This document shows, in pieces, positions 47,501 to 59,100 of a stretch of DNA of 64,000 bases (position 1 is the first letter of the stretch; every line of letters begins with the position of its first letter). The position numbers and the translations under genes are program-made. The DNA is from Cinclus cinclus (lineage: Eukaryota > Chordata > Aves > Passeriformes > Cinclidae), in contig NC_085049.1 in assembly GCF_963662255.1 (NCBI RefSeq), forward strand, positions 57,211,158 to 57,275,157, given 5' to 3'. Under the pieces are notes generated by a model, which worked only from the letters and a program-made list of their open reading frames with translations, did not search any database and was not told the origin of the DNA.

Positions 47501-50500
47501 GAAAAGGAAAGAGGAAGAACTCTTGATTTTAATGCAAACAAGAGGGAATTAATAGACCTTAAAGCAGATGAAAACAGTGGAAGAACTTTGGAGCAGGACA
47601 TTGAAGTTAAATACTTCCGGGAAAAAATGATATAAAGTTCCTTGGACTTTTGGAGGGTTCTCTAAGACATTGTTACATGATGAAGTGTGTGGATCATGAA
47701 GCATAACTGAGGTGAGCTAACCAGACAAGCAGGTATTAAACATGGACAGTCACACAGCTGAAATCAAAATGGTCAACAATTAAATGAGATCAGCTCATAG
47801 ATGAAGAATAGTTGACTAAACCCCAAACTATAAGGTAATGTTGGTGAGTAGAGAGAAGTAACTTCAGGGCTTCAGGCCCTTTGGGCTGACTCTTTTGAAT
47901 AAGGCTACACACATACTGCAGTGTCCAATCCATACTTCAGCAATACCCCTGGTTATCCTTGCTAATACCCAACTTATAAAAATAGCAAAAATAATTCAGC
48001 ACTAAAAATAGTGCTGAATAAAGCTTGCTGACATATAGTTGGCTAGAAGACTCCATCCTATGCTGGAAGACAGTATTTGGACTTAAATATTCACACCTTA
48101 ATATTTCTCATCTGAGCTGGAACAAGATAATATACTGGGCATGAAGCCGTAAGCACAAACAAAATTCCACAGGGTACATAAAGAAGCAAAACATCTCTCC
48201 AGCAGCTAAGGCTACTGCAACCACAAAAAGAATATCATCTCCTGCCTAGTTTAAAAAAATGTTTCTAATTTTCATGATACCCCTTGGCCTGGAGAAAGGT
48301 CATCTGAAAGGATGATTTACATTCTGGATGAAACCTTTAATGAATACTTAAGGTCCCTTGGCAAATAGAGCTGCTAAGGATACAAAAGTACATTTTGGTT
48401 GAGAATCTTTTTCTAAGTGTTTTTCTGGTACTGCAAAAGGGAAGTCTTCAAGCAGCTTAGGATCATGAGAAATTTTATGGCCTTTAACTCTGAGTAAAAG
48501 CTGTATTTACATGACATTTTTCATCATACTATTTTTCACCTAAAATATGAGATTACATAGAGCTACACAAAAAAGTTAGAAAAATGAACTGGCACTGTAA
48601 CATTCTGCTGCACAACTTTGAAGTGAGGAGGCAAAATTCTGGTGTTAAAAATGTTTCTCATATTAACTGATGCAACCAGGACTAATAGGAAGAGTGAGAA
48701 GAGGATATAAGAACCTTCATGACTTATAACAACAGGATGGGATGAAACTGGTTTCAGGTGTTTAGTTTTGCACTAACTACAGGTCTTCAGATCTTTATAG
48801 ATCCCTTTCTCTGTACACAGGGAGAACAAGGACATGTTTTGCAGACGCCAGACAGAAAATGACTTACATGAAACTCCAGATGTGTACGTGCACTGGGTCT
48901 GCCACAGGACTACAGACTATTTTGGAATAGGGGTAGATGATATTTATGGCTTCAGACCTAAAAAGGTGCTTCAAACAGAACTGGATGTTAATCTTTTCCA
49001 AAATGGTAAGGCTTAAATACCAAACTCTGGTTTCCCAATGAATCTTAAGGATTTTTGAGAATGTATTTGGTGTTCATCTGGAATTGAGTTCCGCTTCCAT
49101 TGTAAAAACTGCCAAAGAGTTCCACCTTGAGAGGGTTGGGCAGGTAGAGGGCAAGGCAAGTTTCTGAGAGCAGCTGGACCTGGTATCATCTCAGGAGCTA
49201 GTCAAGCAGGAGGAACTTGGTCTCTCAAGGATAAGATACTCTGCAAATGGGGAAGTTTACCTAGGTGTGTTCTTCCCCTCCTTGTCATTTCCTCATTATC
49301 CCCTCTCATGCACTGTACCTTCACCTTCCAGTTCAGCCCCTCCCACCTCAAAACCTCTCAGTCAGCTCAATGACATCAGGAGACTTCTTGCTGACCTGGA
49401 AAACAGTGGATGGAAGCCAAGTGTTGGGCAATGTGCTGCACTATGAAGTCACTTACAAGCGGGAATGGGAGTCCTGGGAGGTAAGAGCAGAGGAGCTGAG
49501 CTGTCCTGGTTTGGGCTGCACCATTTTGGGCAGCTGTAAGTCTGTGGTAAATGTTGTGTAAATTAATGGTCTTTCCCTTCTCAGGGATTGTGAAGAGATA
49601 AAAGTGGGTTTTGGGTCAGGTGGAAGGGGCTCTCTTTCTGTTAGCAAGTGACTTGTCCAGTGAAATATCATTTTTCCTGAACTGAATGCCAAACTGAAAG
49701 CAAAGATCTCTTTTCAGCTCAAAGAAACCCCCAACAACTATACTTGGATTTGAGTTGGAGCGGAATCCCTCTTAAACTGAATTAAATCACGTTCCAATAG
49801 GAGGCTCTGGGTTCATGTAGGGAAAACAGCAAAATGCATTTGAAGTTACTCCCCATTTGAGACAGATATGTTTTGGGTTTTTCTTTTTTTCCTTTTTTTT
49901 TTTCAAGTTTTTAGGAGTCCATATCCTTTGCCCTATCATTTCCCTAGATCTGCATATGTTTCTGTTCTGTACCTGTCAGCCTGATCTTTAGATTTCAAGG
50001 GAATTTTCTCGGCCAGATTCCCACACAATTCTGCACTGAGCAGTGTTATGAACATCCTCAGCTGGAGCTGAGGACAGACTGAACTGTGCAAGATGTAGGA
50101 GTTTGCCACTTGTTGGGGGTGAGCTTGCAGCCCTGACAGTGGCCGTGCCTCGCCTTCTGGAGCTGTGCTGCAGCACAAGCTGGAGCCCCTCCCGTGTGGC
50201 TGGGAGGAAGCACCGCATGTGCATGGACCATCACACTTGTGGGACTACTGGAGATGTAGCCTGACAGTCAACTCCTCCTCTCACTGTCCTTGTCTTCCCT
50301 CCACCTTTCTGTTCCACAACGTCCCAATTTCCTCCGTCCCTTCCTCTCCCTCTTCTTCCCCGACCACAGGCAGCTGCCTCTCTCTTGCTGTCCAACACCA
50401 CACGCTGCATTCTCAGCCATGAGCACCTTGTCCCAGGGAGCAGCTACGTTGCCCGTGTGCGAGCCAGACCGGGGCAGGACAGCAGCTTCTCTGGGCAGTA

Positions 50501-53500
50501 CAGCGAGTGGAGCATGGAGGTGTCGTGGAAAACCCCTGAAGGTAGCATGGGATGGAGTGGGGCCGTGCAGGGCTGGAAACTGAGAAGCTAGGGTTTTCCT
50601 GTCACTAAACTTGCACTTGTGCTCTCTGAAGGTGGCCTTCAGCCCAGGAACCTTCGCTGCTTCTTCAGTGGTGGAGATCGTCTGATATGCAGCTGGGAAG
50701 TGAGGAAAGTGATCACCACCTCTGTCCTCTTTGGTTTATTCTTCAGGGCCACCCCAGCATCAGAGTATGTGCTCTGCCCACAGCAGTGTGTCTGTGCCTC
50801 TCCTGTGGCGTTTCTGCCTGTCCAGTTCCCCTGATTTCCTCTTTCTTCCTCTCAGAGAAGAGGAGTGCTCTCCTGTGCATGAGAAGACTTTGCCCCACAC
50901 CTCATATGTAGTCCAGAGCTGTGAGATACTTGTTAACAATTCCAGCAACCAGAGCCAGTATCATGTGTCTGTCCGGGCCAAGACAGAGGACAAGCTGATT
51001 GAAGCCTACAAAAACAGTGAGTTTCTTGAGTTGTTTCTTGCTTCTCCTTCTTGTTTCTTGGAGAGATGCCTGTCTGAGCAAGTGTGGGGATGAAGAAAAG
51101 TGAGTGGGAAATGGAAGAAACAATCACTGATGAAGAAAGGGACTATATGAGGTCAGCTCTGGGGTGTACGTGTGGAGTTCCTCAGTGGCATTTGTTACTC
51201 TGAGGAAGGTGATAGTGATGGAAACTGTTGTGCAGACATCCAGGTGGTGACCTGGAGCGTCTCAGTGAGCATTTGCCATCCTGCTGACTTCTCTGTGATT
51301 CACATTTGTGAATGTCCCAGTGTCACAGACAGGGGACTGTGGAGAGAAGTGTTTGTGACAAGTAGGAGTGTGTCACTAGGTGATTTCTCAAGAAGCCAGT
51401 GAGCTCTTGTGGGTTTGTGCAATGGCCCCTGGAACACTGGATGAGGTAGGAATCCTTTGCCCAGTGAGGTGCATCAGGTAGGCCATCTATTCCCACGTGT
51501 TTGAAGATATTTTGGTGACTTTTCAAACTCTAAAACTAGGACAACTCTTGCAGTGGGTGAAAATATCAGGAGACAGCTCCAAGAGAACTGAAACTTTCTT
51601 GAAATGTGGTGGACAAGTACAGATACTTCAACTATTGTTTTGCTGCTTTTCTATACATAGGGAATGCTGTCAGTATACACAGGTATGGATTTTCTGTTAT
51701 TTGGTGGTCTACTGTTGTATTTGACTGAAAAATGAAGATGCAGAGAGTTAAGAAGTGTTAAAAAGCTGAGCCATGATACATTGCACCAAACAACCTTGTT
51801 TTCAGTCCCTGGAAATGATTCACAATGTGGAAAGAGAGCACTGGACCAGTAGGTTGGTAAGTGCTCTGAGACATTCATTATGTTCCAGTTCAGGTGCTGC
51901 CACCTGCAAATGTGACAGTAAGAGCAACAGAGAACCAAGAGTATGAACTATGGTGGAAAAAACACCATTTGAAATACGGCTTCATAAAACAGAGATACCA
52001 AGTCAAGTACTGGGAAAACAACCGATATGAAAAGGTAACTTACAAAGGGCAAGAGTCATGGATATTTCTTTGTTGGTCAAATGGAAAGACAGTTCTTCTC
52101 ACCTCTGTCATTTGTGCTCCTCCCCTCTCCCCAGACTCTCCAGGAGTTAAATATCAGCAACGATATACCTCCCTTCACCTTCACCCTGCAGATGCTGGCA
52201 GCATCTACAGAGTACAGGGGGAAAATGCGTGCAAGGGTGAACATGCCTTCAGCATACGAGGGACCTTGGAGTGAATGGAGTGAGGAGTTCACCTGGAAGA
52301 CTGAGAATGGTACTTTTCATGCAGCTGCTTCTGTTAATGGCTGGAATGGTTCTTTAGTATAACACATTCCCTCAGCTGGGGTTGGAGTGAGCTGCAGCCA
52401 TGGCTTAGCTGGAGTCACTTACCAAGGCAGCTGTTCTGCCTGCATCCTGGCAGTATAACAACAATGCTAGGGAAGGAAGTTAATGACCTTTTCAGCTTCT
52501 TTCTTACTTGCCTTCATAAGGTGAGTACAACTAACCATAAAGTTTTCCATGTGGAGAATGAATCAAAGACATCCTGCCCGAAAGATTATCATTATTTTCT
52601 GATTCCAGTAGTCCATTCTGCTGTCAGTGACTAAAGAGCCTGATACTTTAGGAAGATAGAATGTAAGCCATCAGCTTTTTATATTTGCAGAGTGACTATA
52701 AGGCTGTGTAAAACTCAGTGGAGTCTGCTGGAGATAAAATCTTTACATGTTTTTGCTGTTTATGGACTCAGAGGCAGAATGTCTGCCATCATAGAATATT
52801 TGCCCAAAGTAATATGATCTTGCATGCTTTGTCCTGAGGAAAGTTGTAGTAGTTGTACTGTGGGCAAATTTTGATGTGCATTCAGGAAGAAATTAGTGTG
52901 CTGTTGTGTCTGATAACAGGGGGAGCTCTCAGAAAAATCTCTGAGACCCCATTTCCTCAGAACCATACAGAGTCAGGAAGACTTAAGATGTCTGAAGTCA
53001 TGCCTGTTGTTCATGGTGAAGTAAGGTTCATAGCCATCTTTTTATTAGCTTAAAATGTCTAATTTGATGTCAGTAAAAGCTAAGAAGCTAATGAGTAAAG
53101 AAAACAATGAACTCCTTTTGTCAGTATGCTGTTCAGGTCACGTTTGGCTTGTCCCACTTAGGGAGATATTCCACAGGCCCTATGATCCTGTCCCTCCATA
53201 TACCAAATTCCCTACATAGTGGCCAGAGTGAAAAACCTGTTGAAGGAAACTGTCACTCTGCAGGTGGATACCTTTTTCTCTTTTCTTTGTTTCAGTTCTG
53301 CCACCTGTGATTCTCCCCCTGATGCTTCCAGCTCTCATCATCATTCTGCTGATAATTTCTTATTGCAGCTATAAGTTTTTCCTCAGGTAGGCTTGCGTTG
53401 CAGCACAGAGCCCATGTGGGTGACATAAAATCTGAGGCACTTCTTGTGCCCCAGGAGACAGGTCAGTGTGGAGATGGGTCTTGGTGGGCAGCCTTGTGTG

Positions 53501-56131
53501 TGGCTGTGCAAGGGACAGAGTTGGGTGGTGCTGTGCCAGTGCCTCCCTTGGTGGTGCCTTGCTGTGCTGAGCAAGTATGTGTGCATATGTGGGGTGCACT
53601 TCGTGTATTGGGTGCAGCCTTTTCTGGTAGCAGCCACGTTGAGAAGCAAATCTTGAAAACTGTGTTCTTGCTGCAGGAAGAAGAAAATGTGGGAGGAAAA
53701 GATTCCGAACCCCAGCAAGAGTCTCCTGATCCAGAGCTACCTGGGGGTAAGAGGGAACTGTACCTTGAAGGATTCGTTATTTCTTTATTTTTCAGGGCTT
53801 CTAATAGTCTTAAGAGCTCTTCCTGTTTTCTAGTCCACAATCAACAGATAACCTCATTTATCTATTACTTGTTTTTAGGAGAAGTTCTGGTCCTACTCAA
53901 CATAACAGTGCTCTTATATTTAACGGACCTCTTTGTGTTGTGCTTGTCAACACAACTGTGATTTAAAATCAGTGCAGAAAAATCTTCAGTACTTTAAAAT
54001 TTCTTGCTCCTGTGCTTTTAAAAGGGGGTTCTTAAACACTGCCCAGCACTTATGGACTCACCAGCTCTCAAAAGCAGGTTCCTAGGAGACACTGCCAAGT
54101 AGTTCCCTGAACAGTTTGAAGTGTGGTCTTTTGAAGTCCAGAGTAGCAACTCTACTGTTCCTTTTTCTTTTTTTCCCATTACTTTGAAAATTTGAAACTC
54201 AATCATTTCATGATCACTGTGGTCAAGGCAACCACCTACTATCAAATCCCTTAAGTCCTCTATTCACAAATAACAAGTTTAGGAGGGCATCTTTCCTAGT
54301 TGGCTCACTGAGTAGTGTAGTTAGGTCAGTGGTAAGGCAATATGGTTTTGAAGAAACCATCCTCTGGAGAGGAGAGCATACATTTGAGTTGTATTAGTGA
54401 AGTTGTATCCCTGTTACCAGGTACTATAGGCTCTCCTATTTGTTTTCTTTGTCCACAAGGAATGTACAATTCCTGATTCTACTGCCAGTGAGAATACTGC
54501 TCTTTGGTCATGTCTGCTTTTTCATTTTCAGAAAGGACACTTGGGAAGTTGGCCAACAAGCAACCAGATGGACTTCAACAAACACAACCTTTCAGAGAAG
54601 ATGGAGAAGGCTAGCTTCCTTCAAATTGTGGACAGGTGAGTGAACAGCACATGATACTGACACTGTGGATGGTCTCTAAGACCTCACTGGATCATGGCAG
54701 ACTGTAATAAAATGTTCTGTCACTAAAAATCCTATATAAGGTGCTTTTGAGGAGGAGATTCAATTTTTTACTACAGGGGTAGTAAATTTTTGTTTTAATT
54801 AAATTTTTTGCAAGAAATTTTTTTCTAGACCTCTGTGTAGCTATGTGTGTTTTCAACTAAGATTGGTTTATGTTTTGTGTTGAAAACAATAATCTCTCTC
54901 ACGAGCAACTTTTAACTTTCCCACATTCAGGCAGGCAAAGACTTTGGCAGAGTGCCTTGAAGGGCAGACTAGGAAGACAGATGTTTTCCCTGTTACACCA
55001 GACCTCCAGAACTCATACCAAGCTTTAAATGAGTCAGAGCATACCCCAGTTGCCTGCTCAAGTCAGAGTGCTGGTCATTCCTTTCCCATTTCAAGGAGAA
55101 ACAGTGCTGATGCAAGTATTGCTTCCCACACAGCAGTCTCTTGCTTTGCTTTCAATGGTCCATACTTGTACAGCCCAGTGGTGTCCTCTCACTCTGATAT
55201 ACATCAGACACTGGAAATGGACCCTGTGGGACTCAGTAAGAAATCAGTTTCCCTTCAGTATGTGATTCTCCCAAGGGAAGACTCTCCCCAGGCCCCACAG
55301 AAGCAAGAAGAGCCAGGAACAGCTCCTCCAAGGAACGTGCTCCCAGATCAGAGGGAAATGATGAAGCACCTCAGTGACAAGGAAGAAGTCTCACAGGCCT
55401 CGCCAGCTTGTGGGGAAGGCACCAACAAGGGAACAGAGGAGCAGAACTCTCCAAAAGCTCTCAGCTGTACCACATCTCCTCAACATTGTCCCTTGGAGTA
55501 CATCACCACAGACAGCCCATTACTGCCATCAGTCAGCACCTGCACCCATCCTTCCCTTGTCACAACTGAGGAATCACCCTGTGGCTCACAGGAGCCTCAG
55601 AATCCCAGTGATGACCCTTGCCACGAGTTTTCTCCGGGGAAAACCGGTGTCATGGTCCCAGTTTCAGGCCAAGCACCAACCTCATCTCCTGAATTGAACC
55701 TGGATGCATTTGGCGACTATCTTACCATGCCTGAAGGTCTCCATGAAAATTCAAAACCCACAAAGATTTCTTTACCTGTCTTACAGAAGGAAAATGGCAT
55801 TCCTAGAAAGCAGCCTTTGTCAGAAGGCAACTTGGTGGTGTTAAACCCTGACAGCACTGAGCCAGTTTTCCTTTGCCAGGTTGGTGACTATTGCTTCCAC
55901 AGCCTAAAATCCATTGTGAAGATGGATAATAGTGAGGAAGACCACCAAGTCAAGAAACTTTCTGAAGGTGAGACAACACTTGGGCAGCCTGTATGTGATG
56001 ATGAATCCATCACGGACAAGGAAAAGGATGTATGGAAGAGGGAAAAAATACAGGCCATTCAGCTTTTCAAAAACCTGAAATCAGATGATTACTTTTCCTG
56101 GCAGCAATCTTTGAGGATCAAAGAAATCTGA
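44490..56131 (+). CDS. CSF2RB: Cytokine receptor common beta chain (CD131), complete coding sequence
   Basis: CSF2RB is the shared signalling chain of the IL-3, IL-5 and GM-CSF receptors, a type I membrane protein that works through JAK2 and STAT5. Thirteen exons (44490-44553, 46705-46828, 48821-49005, 49332-49480, 50370-50541, 50632-50764, 50856-51016, 51889-52034, 52135-52309, 53296-53386, 53677-53746, 54532-54635, 54931-56131) sum to 2775 nt, or 924 aa. All phases match. Human is 897 aa. Residues 1-20 form a signal peptide. Four fibronectin-III-type domains fill about 22-433, with the degenerate box YSEWS at 218-222 and a perfect WSEWS at 423-427. The membrane span is about 438-460. Box 1 (WEEKIPNPSKS, 472-482) is identical to human through PNPSKS. 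Tail tyrosines include Y603 in NGPYL (the Shc-binding type site), Y635, Y715, Y788, Y845 in VGDYCF and Y912. Extracellular identity is low outside these motifs, as usual for cytokine receptors. Confidence 0.98.
45066..45390. repeat. Perfect (TCCTC)65 array in CSF2RB intron 1
   Basis: 325 bp of uninterrupted TCCTC units, pure pyrimidine on the sense strand, starting about 510 bp after the end of exon 1. Long S/P/L and R/E/G reading frames across it in several frames are artefacts of the repeat. Confidence 0.99.
46433..46579 (+). mobile_element. CR1 LINE 3' fragment in CSF2RB intron 1
   Basis: The sequence runs tccctggagatgttcagggc, then tgtccctgcccatggcagga, gggttggaactacatgatct, ttaaggtcccttccagccca and agtctatgat. 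This is the CR1 3' end in plus orientation. It ends about 125 bp before exon 2. Confidence 0.95.
46705..46828 (+). CDS. CSF2RB: CSF2RB exon 2 (domain 1 start)
   Basis: Acceptor ttccccag|AG, donor AATAT|gtaagt. Encodes ESIPMKSLKCYNDYNSQVTC and TW, keeping the CYNDY...TC.W pattern of the first domain of the human protein. Confidence 0.97.
46829..48820. other. CSF2RB: CSF2RB intron 2
   Basis: Nearly 2 kb of AT-rich sequence with no recognised repeat or exon. Confidence 0.7.
48821..49005 (+). CDS. CSF2RB: CSF2RB exon 3 (domain 1 end)
   Basis: Acceptor gtacacag|GG, donor AATG|gtaagg. Carries further cysteines (MFCRRQ, WVCHR) expected in domain 1 and ends before the domain 2 linker. Confidence 0.93.
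49332..49480 (+). CDS. CSF2RB: CSF2RB exon 4 (domain 2 start)
   Basis: Acceptor ccttccag|TT, donor GAG|gtaaga. Encodes VQPLPPQNLSV, then FLLTWKTVDG and YEVTYKREWESWE. The FLLTW and VxYKR...SWE signatures match human domain 2. Confidence 0.97.
50370..50541 (+). CDS. CSF2RB: CSF2RB exon 5 (domain 2 end, first WSXWS-type box)
   Basis: Acceptor accacag|GC, donor GAAG|gtagca. Encodes a domain 2 end with LVPGSSYVARVRARPGQ and the box GQYSEWSMEVSW. The box keeps three of the four W/S positions. Confidence 0.95.
50632..50764 (+). CDS. CSF2RB: CSF2RB exon 6 (domain 3 start)
   Basis: Acceptor tctgaag|GT, donor TCAGA|gtatgt. Encodes LQPRNLRCFFSGGDRLICSW and EVRKVITTSVLFGLFF, very close to the human QPQNLECFFDG...CSWEVRK stretch. 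Confidence 0.97.
50856..51016 (+). CDS. CSF2RB: CSF2RB exon 7 (domain 3 end)
   Basis: Acceptor ctctcag|AG, donor AACA|gtgagt. Encodes EEECSPVHEKTLPHTSYV and then YHVSVRAKTEDKLIEAYKN. EECSPV is shared with human. Confidence 0.95.
51889..52034 (+). CDS. CSF2RB: CSF2RB exon 8 (domain 4 start)
   Basis: Acceptor tgttccag|TT, donor AAAAG|gtaact. Encodes IQVLPPANVTVRATENQEYE, then LWWKKHH and RYQVKYWENNRYEK. The FEIQYRK-like strand is recognisable. Confidence 0.95.
52135..52309 (+). CDS. CSF2RB: CSF2RB exon 9 (domain 4 end, WSEWS)
   Basis: Acceptor tccccag|AC, donor AATG|gtactt. Ends GPWSEWSEEFTWKTEN, with an intact WSXWS box on the membrane-proximal cytokine-receptor module. Confidence 0.98.
53296..53386 (+). 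CDS. CSF2RB: CSF2RB exon 10 (transmembrane helix)
   Basis: Acceptor tgtttcag|TT, donor CTCAG|gtaggc. Encodes the hydrophobic span VILPLMLPALIIILLIISYC, followed by SYKFFLR, a short aromatic and basic stop-transfer segment. Confidence 0.97.
53677..53746 (+). CDS. CSF2RB: CSF2RB exon 11 (box 1, JAK2 binding)
   Basis: Acceptor ttgctgcag|GA, donor GGGG|gtaaga. Encodes KKKMWEEKIPNPSKSLLIQS and YLG. WEEKIPNPSKS is identical to the human box 1 segment, the most conserved stretch of the protein. Confidence 0.98.
54532..54635 (+). CDS. CSF2RB: CSF2RB exon 12 (proximal cytoplasmic segment)
   Basis: Acceptor attttcag|AAA, donor GACAG|gtgagt. Encodes KGHLGSWPTSNQMDFNKHNL and SEKMEKASFLQIVD. It is weakly conserved and was placed by phase and splice sites. 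Confidence 0.88.
54931..56131 (+). CDS. CSF2RB: CSF2RB exon 13 (cytoplasmic tail and stop)
   Basis: Acceptor acattcag|GC; the single open frame runs 400 codons to TGA at 56129-56131. It is rich in Ser, Pro and Glu, as in mammals. Conserved tyrosine motifs in order are FNGPYL, SLQYVILP, AFGDYLTMP, CQVGDYCF and IQLFKNLKSDDYFS. The last is the counterpart of the human end IQLFKALKQQDYLS. Confidence 0.98.
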
Positions 56132-59100
56132 TAAATGGATAAATATTAATGAATACCAAAGATACAGGTAACTGAAAGAGGTTGCAACTGTCTGATGAAA
56201 ATGAGCCCTCAAACCTAGGAACAAATAAACATCATTTCCATTTTCAAGTTTCCAGTCCAACGTGTTAAAAAACTTGATGTAGCTCAATATCGTTCTCTGT
56301 GGTCCTCACAGATTTGGCACGAAAGACAACATAAATATTGCCCTTTACTGTTTTTCAAACCTTTTGTCTTATCCATGATGAACAGCTTATCCTCCTCATG
56401 ATCCTCCTCACAATCATCTTGCAATTGTATCAGATTGCTTGGCAGAACTCGTGGCAGGAAATGCAGACTTAACAGCTTGAAAAGCTATCAGAAGAAGACA
56501 AGCTTGGAAACCTTGGAAAGAAAAGTTCTATCCTTAAAAGCAATTTTGTTTAATTTCTGTGCACTTGTAAAATAACCCTAAAAGTCACCAAGGAACTCCT
56601 ATATCTTTGCCTTTCCATGATGGCATGAAATAGGTATTGTTTAAGGTGAAAAAATCCCCCAGACAGCTATAGAAGTGTAAAAAAAAAAATTGAAAAATGC
56701 TGTTGAAATCCAGGAAAACTTTCTAACTGTTAATGTGCAGTATATGGATTCAAGGGATAAGAAAGAAATATTACTGGGATGCATAAAGCAAGTTGTAGAG
56801 AACCATTTGGAAGAAGGAATGTTACTGAAAGAAAACCCAAGGGCTCCTAAGGTACAGTGAGAGGGAGTGGGGCAGATAACAGAAAATGGCAAGTAAGAGA
56901 TGCTGGGAAGGTGCACAAGCCTGTAACTGCTGGGGTTCTTCTAAGTGTTGAAGTACTATAAGATTTTCTTTCAGGTTTATTGTCTGTTTATGCATTATAT
57001 ACTTCATCCTAATGTATAATTGATCCTTAGTTTGTTTTTTTTTTTTCTTAAATACTGAGAGTTGAGAAAGAGGAGACTTTTTTTTCTGGTTTTGCTCTAT
57101 AGAAAATGGTACAAGGTAAGAGCACTTGTTCAGAGTTGCTACTCTCTTATCAGTGGAAAGGCTTTGGTTTCAGACCTGAGGGTGGACTTGACTTCCAAAA
57201 AACCATACATTTTTTCAAATATAAAATCTGTATTAATAAACATATTATTCCTCCCTGTAAATATTTAATTTCATACGTTAAAAATACTGTGTTTGCAATA
57301 AAATTCCTATTAGCTCATCTGCTCAGGTCTCAAAAATTCTATGGATTCAGCTATGCCATATGTGAGCTAGGACATTTTTCTCCTGACTTTGCTGTATTAC
57401 TCAACAGAGAAAATGAAAATGAGTTCTGAGTTTGTGCCAACCGATTCCTCCTGCTGGGTTAATGGGACAGTGCTAATTCAGAAATTAGAGTAAAATTATT
57501 TGGGTTTTTTGAGAATTTAATCCTTGTAAATACTATTTTAAATCCAAATAGGTGTGCAAATTAAACTTGCTGCTCTTCACAGCAGAAGGAAGGCAGTTGT
57601 AGCCTCTGACAGAGAATAGTGATGAGCACTTTGAGAGATCTGCAATTTAGACCTTTTGCAATCAATGGATTTTTTTTTTGTTAATCTCTTCTTTGGCCTT
57701 TTATAAGTGGCACAATTAATTTCTTCCAGGATGTATAACTGTGCTCTATCAAAGCATGTCCTAAAAGGCGATGTTCAAATTCATATGCAAATCTTGTATC
57801 TCAGTGAATATCTTAGATATGCATTACTTTGCTGGGCATTGAATTGCTGGGGTTTAATAATCAAGAAGAACAATGAGTGGGAGAAGTTTTGTTCAACTCA
57901 GTGACTTTTGGATAAAGCCCATTTGCATTGTGATCAGCACTCTTAAGATGTGATCAGTACTCTGACAGCTCTCTGTTCCTTCTGTTCCTCTGCACTTCAC
58001 TGGACATTTGCAGAGGCTGATTTTGGAGACAGGATTTACAGATAAAAGCACATTTTTCCCACAGAGACAATATTATCATCTGAAGGAGCCTGTAATTTGC
58101 AGAGTAACATGTCATTGTCAGGATAGCAGAGCTGCACAGTGGTTTGCTTTCCAACTATAACAATTCATTTAGAGCAGAATGAGCCTCTGCTCTAGGGACA
58201 CTTTCTTCAATATCCACCTAAGTATCCTTAAATAAAATATGTAATGCACATTGGAAACAGCTCATACTCTATGGCTTCTTCTCTGCCAGAGGAATCCACT
58301 TCTCAATGGAATAAAAACTTCTATAAACTTCACCTGTTGTTGATCCTATGAATTTTACATTCTCTTCTGCATGAGGTCCAGATGCAGTGAGGGTGGTGAA
58401 AAGCATTTTACAATCCTGTAGCCTGGTGATTCAAAACATAGAAGTAGTCATGAGTCCCAGGTCTTCAACTTCCTGATCATTAGCTTGGGCTATAAAGTTA
58501 TTGTGCAAAGGCAAGTTGCTGCTCCCTTCCCCAGTGCTAGGTACTGATATGCAGGAGAGGAATCACCATTCTGATGGTTCAGGAGCCAATTATGATGTGC
58601 TCCTCTCTGTAGGGCTTCTCACTAAGTAGTCCCAGCCTCTCAGCCTATATATCTGCATGATGAGTCACCATTGTTTCCTATATAGTGAATAAATGAGCTA
58701 TGAGGTGATTGCAACCCCTTCCTGAATACTCCAACATAAAAGATTGTGCCCATGTTTTAACAGCAGTCATTTTTCCTTGCTCTGAAGTAATCACTTTATT
58801 ATTCCCTTATCATAATCTTCATCAAACAGAAACATATTATTTGAATTTGCATGAGACTAGGGTAGGAAGTTTGTGACCTCAGTAGTTCAGATTAAGGTCA
58901 ATGTTGAACTGATCTGTTGCTGTATTTCTGTAGGCTTGGGGTTTGACTCTTATGTAAGGAAGGAAAATGGGGCTGAATGGTTTGCCTGAAAAAGAAATCT
59001 GTGGTGGAAAGCCCTCTAAGACCTCAAGGAACAATAGCTGGAGAATTTCAGAGAATCCTGAACCTCTGCTGGGTAATGGAAAACAAACCAACCCATCCTG

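Noticed and set aside
53398..53961. 187-codon frame overlapping CSF2RB exon 11
   Set aside because: It reads the exon in a different frame and runs through both introns. The correct frame gives the conserved box 1.
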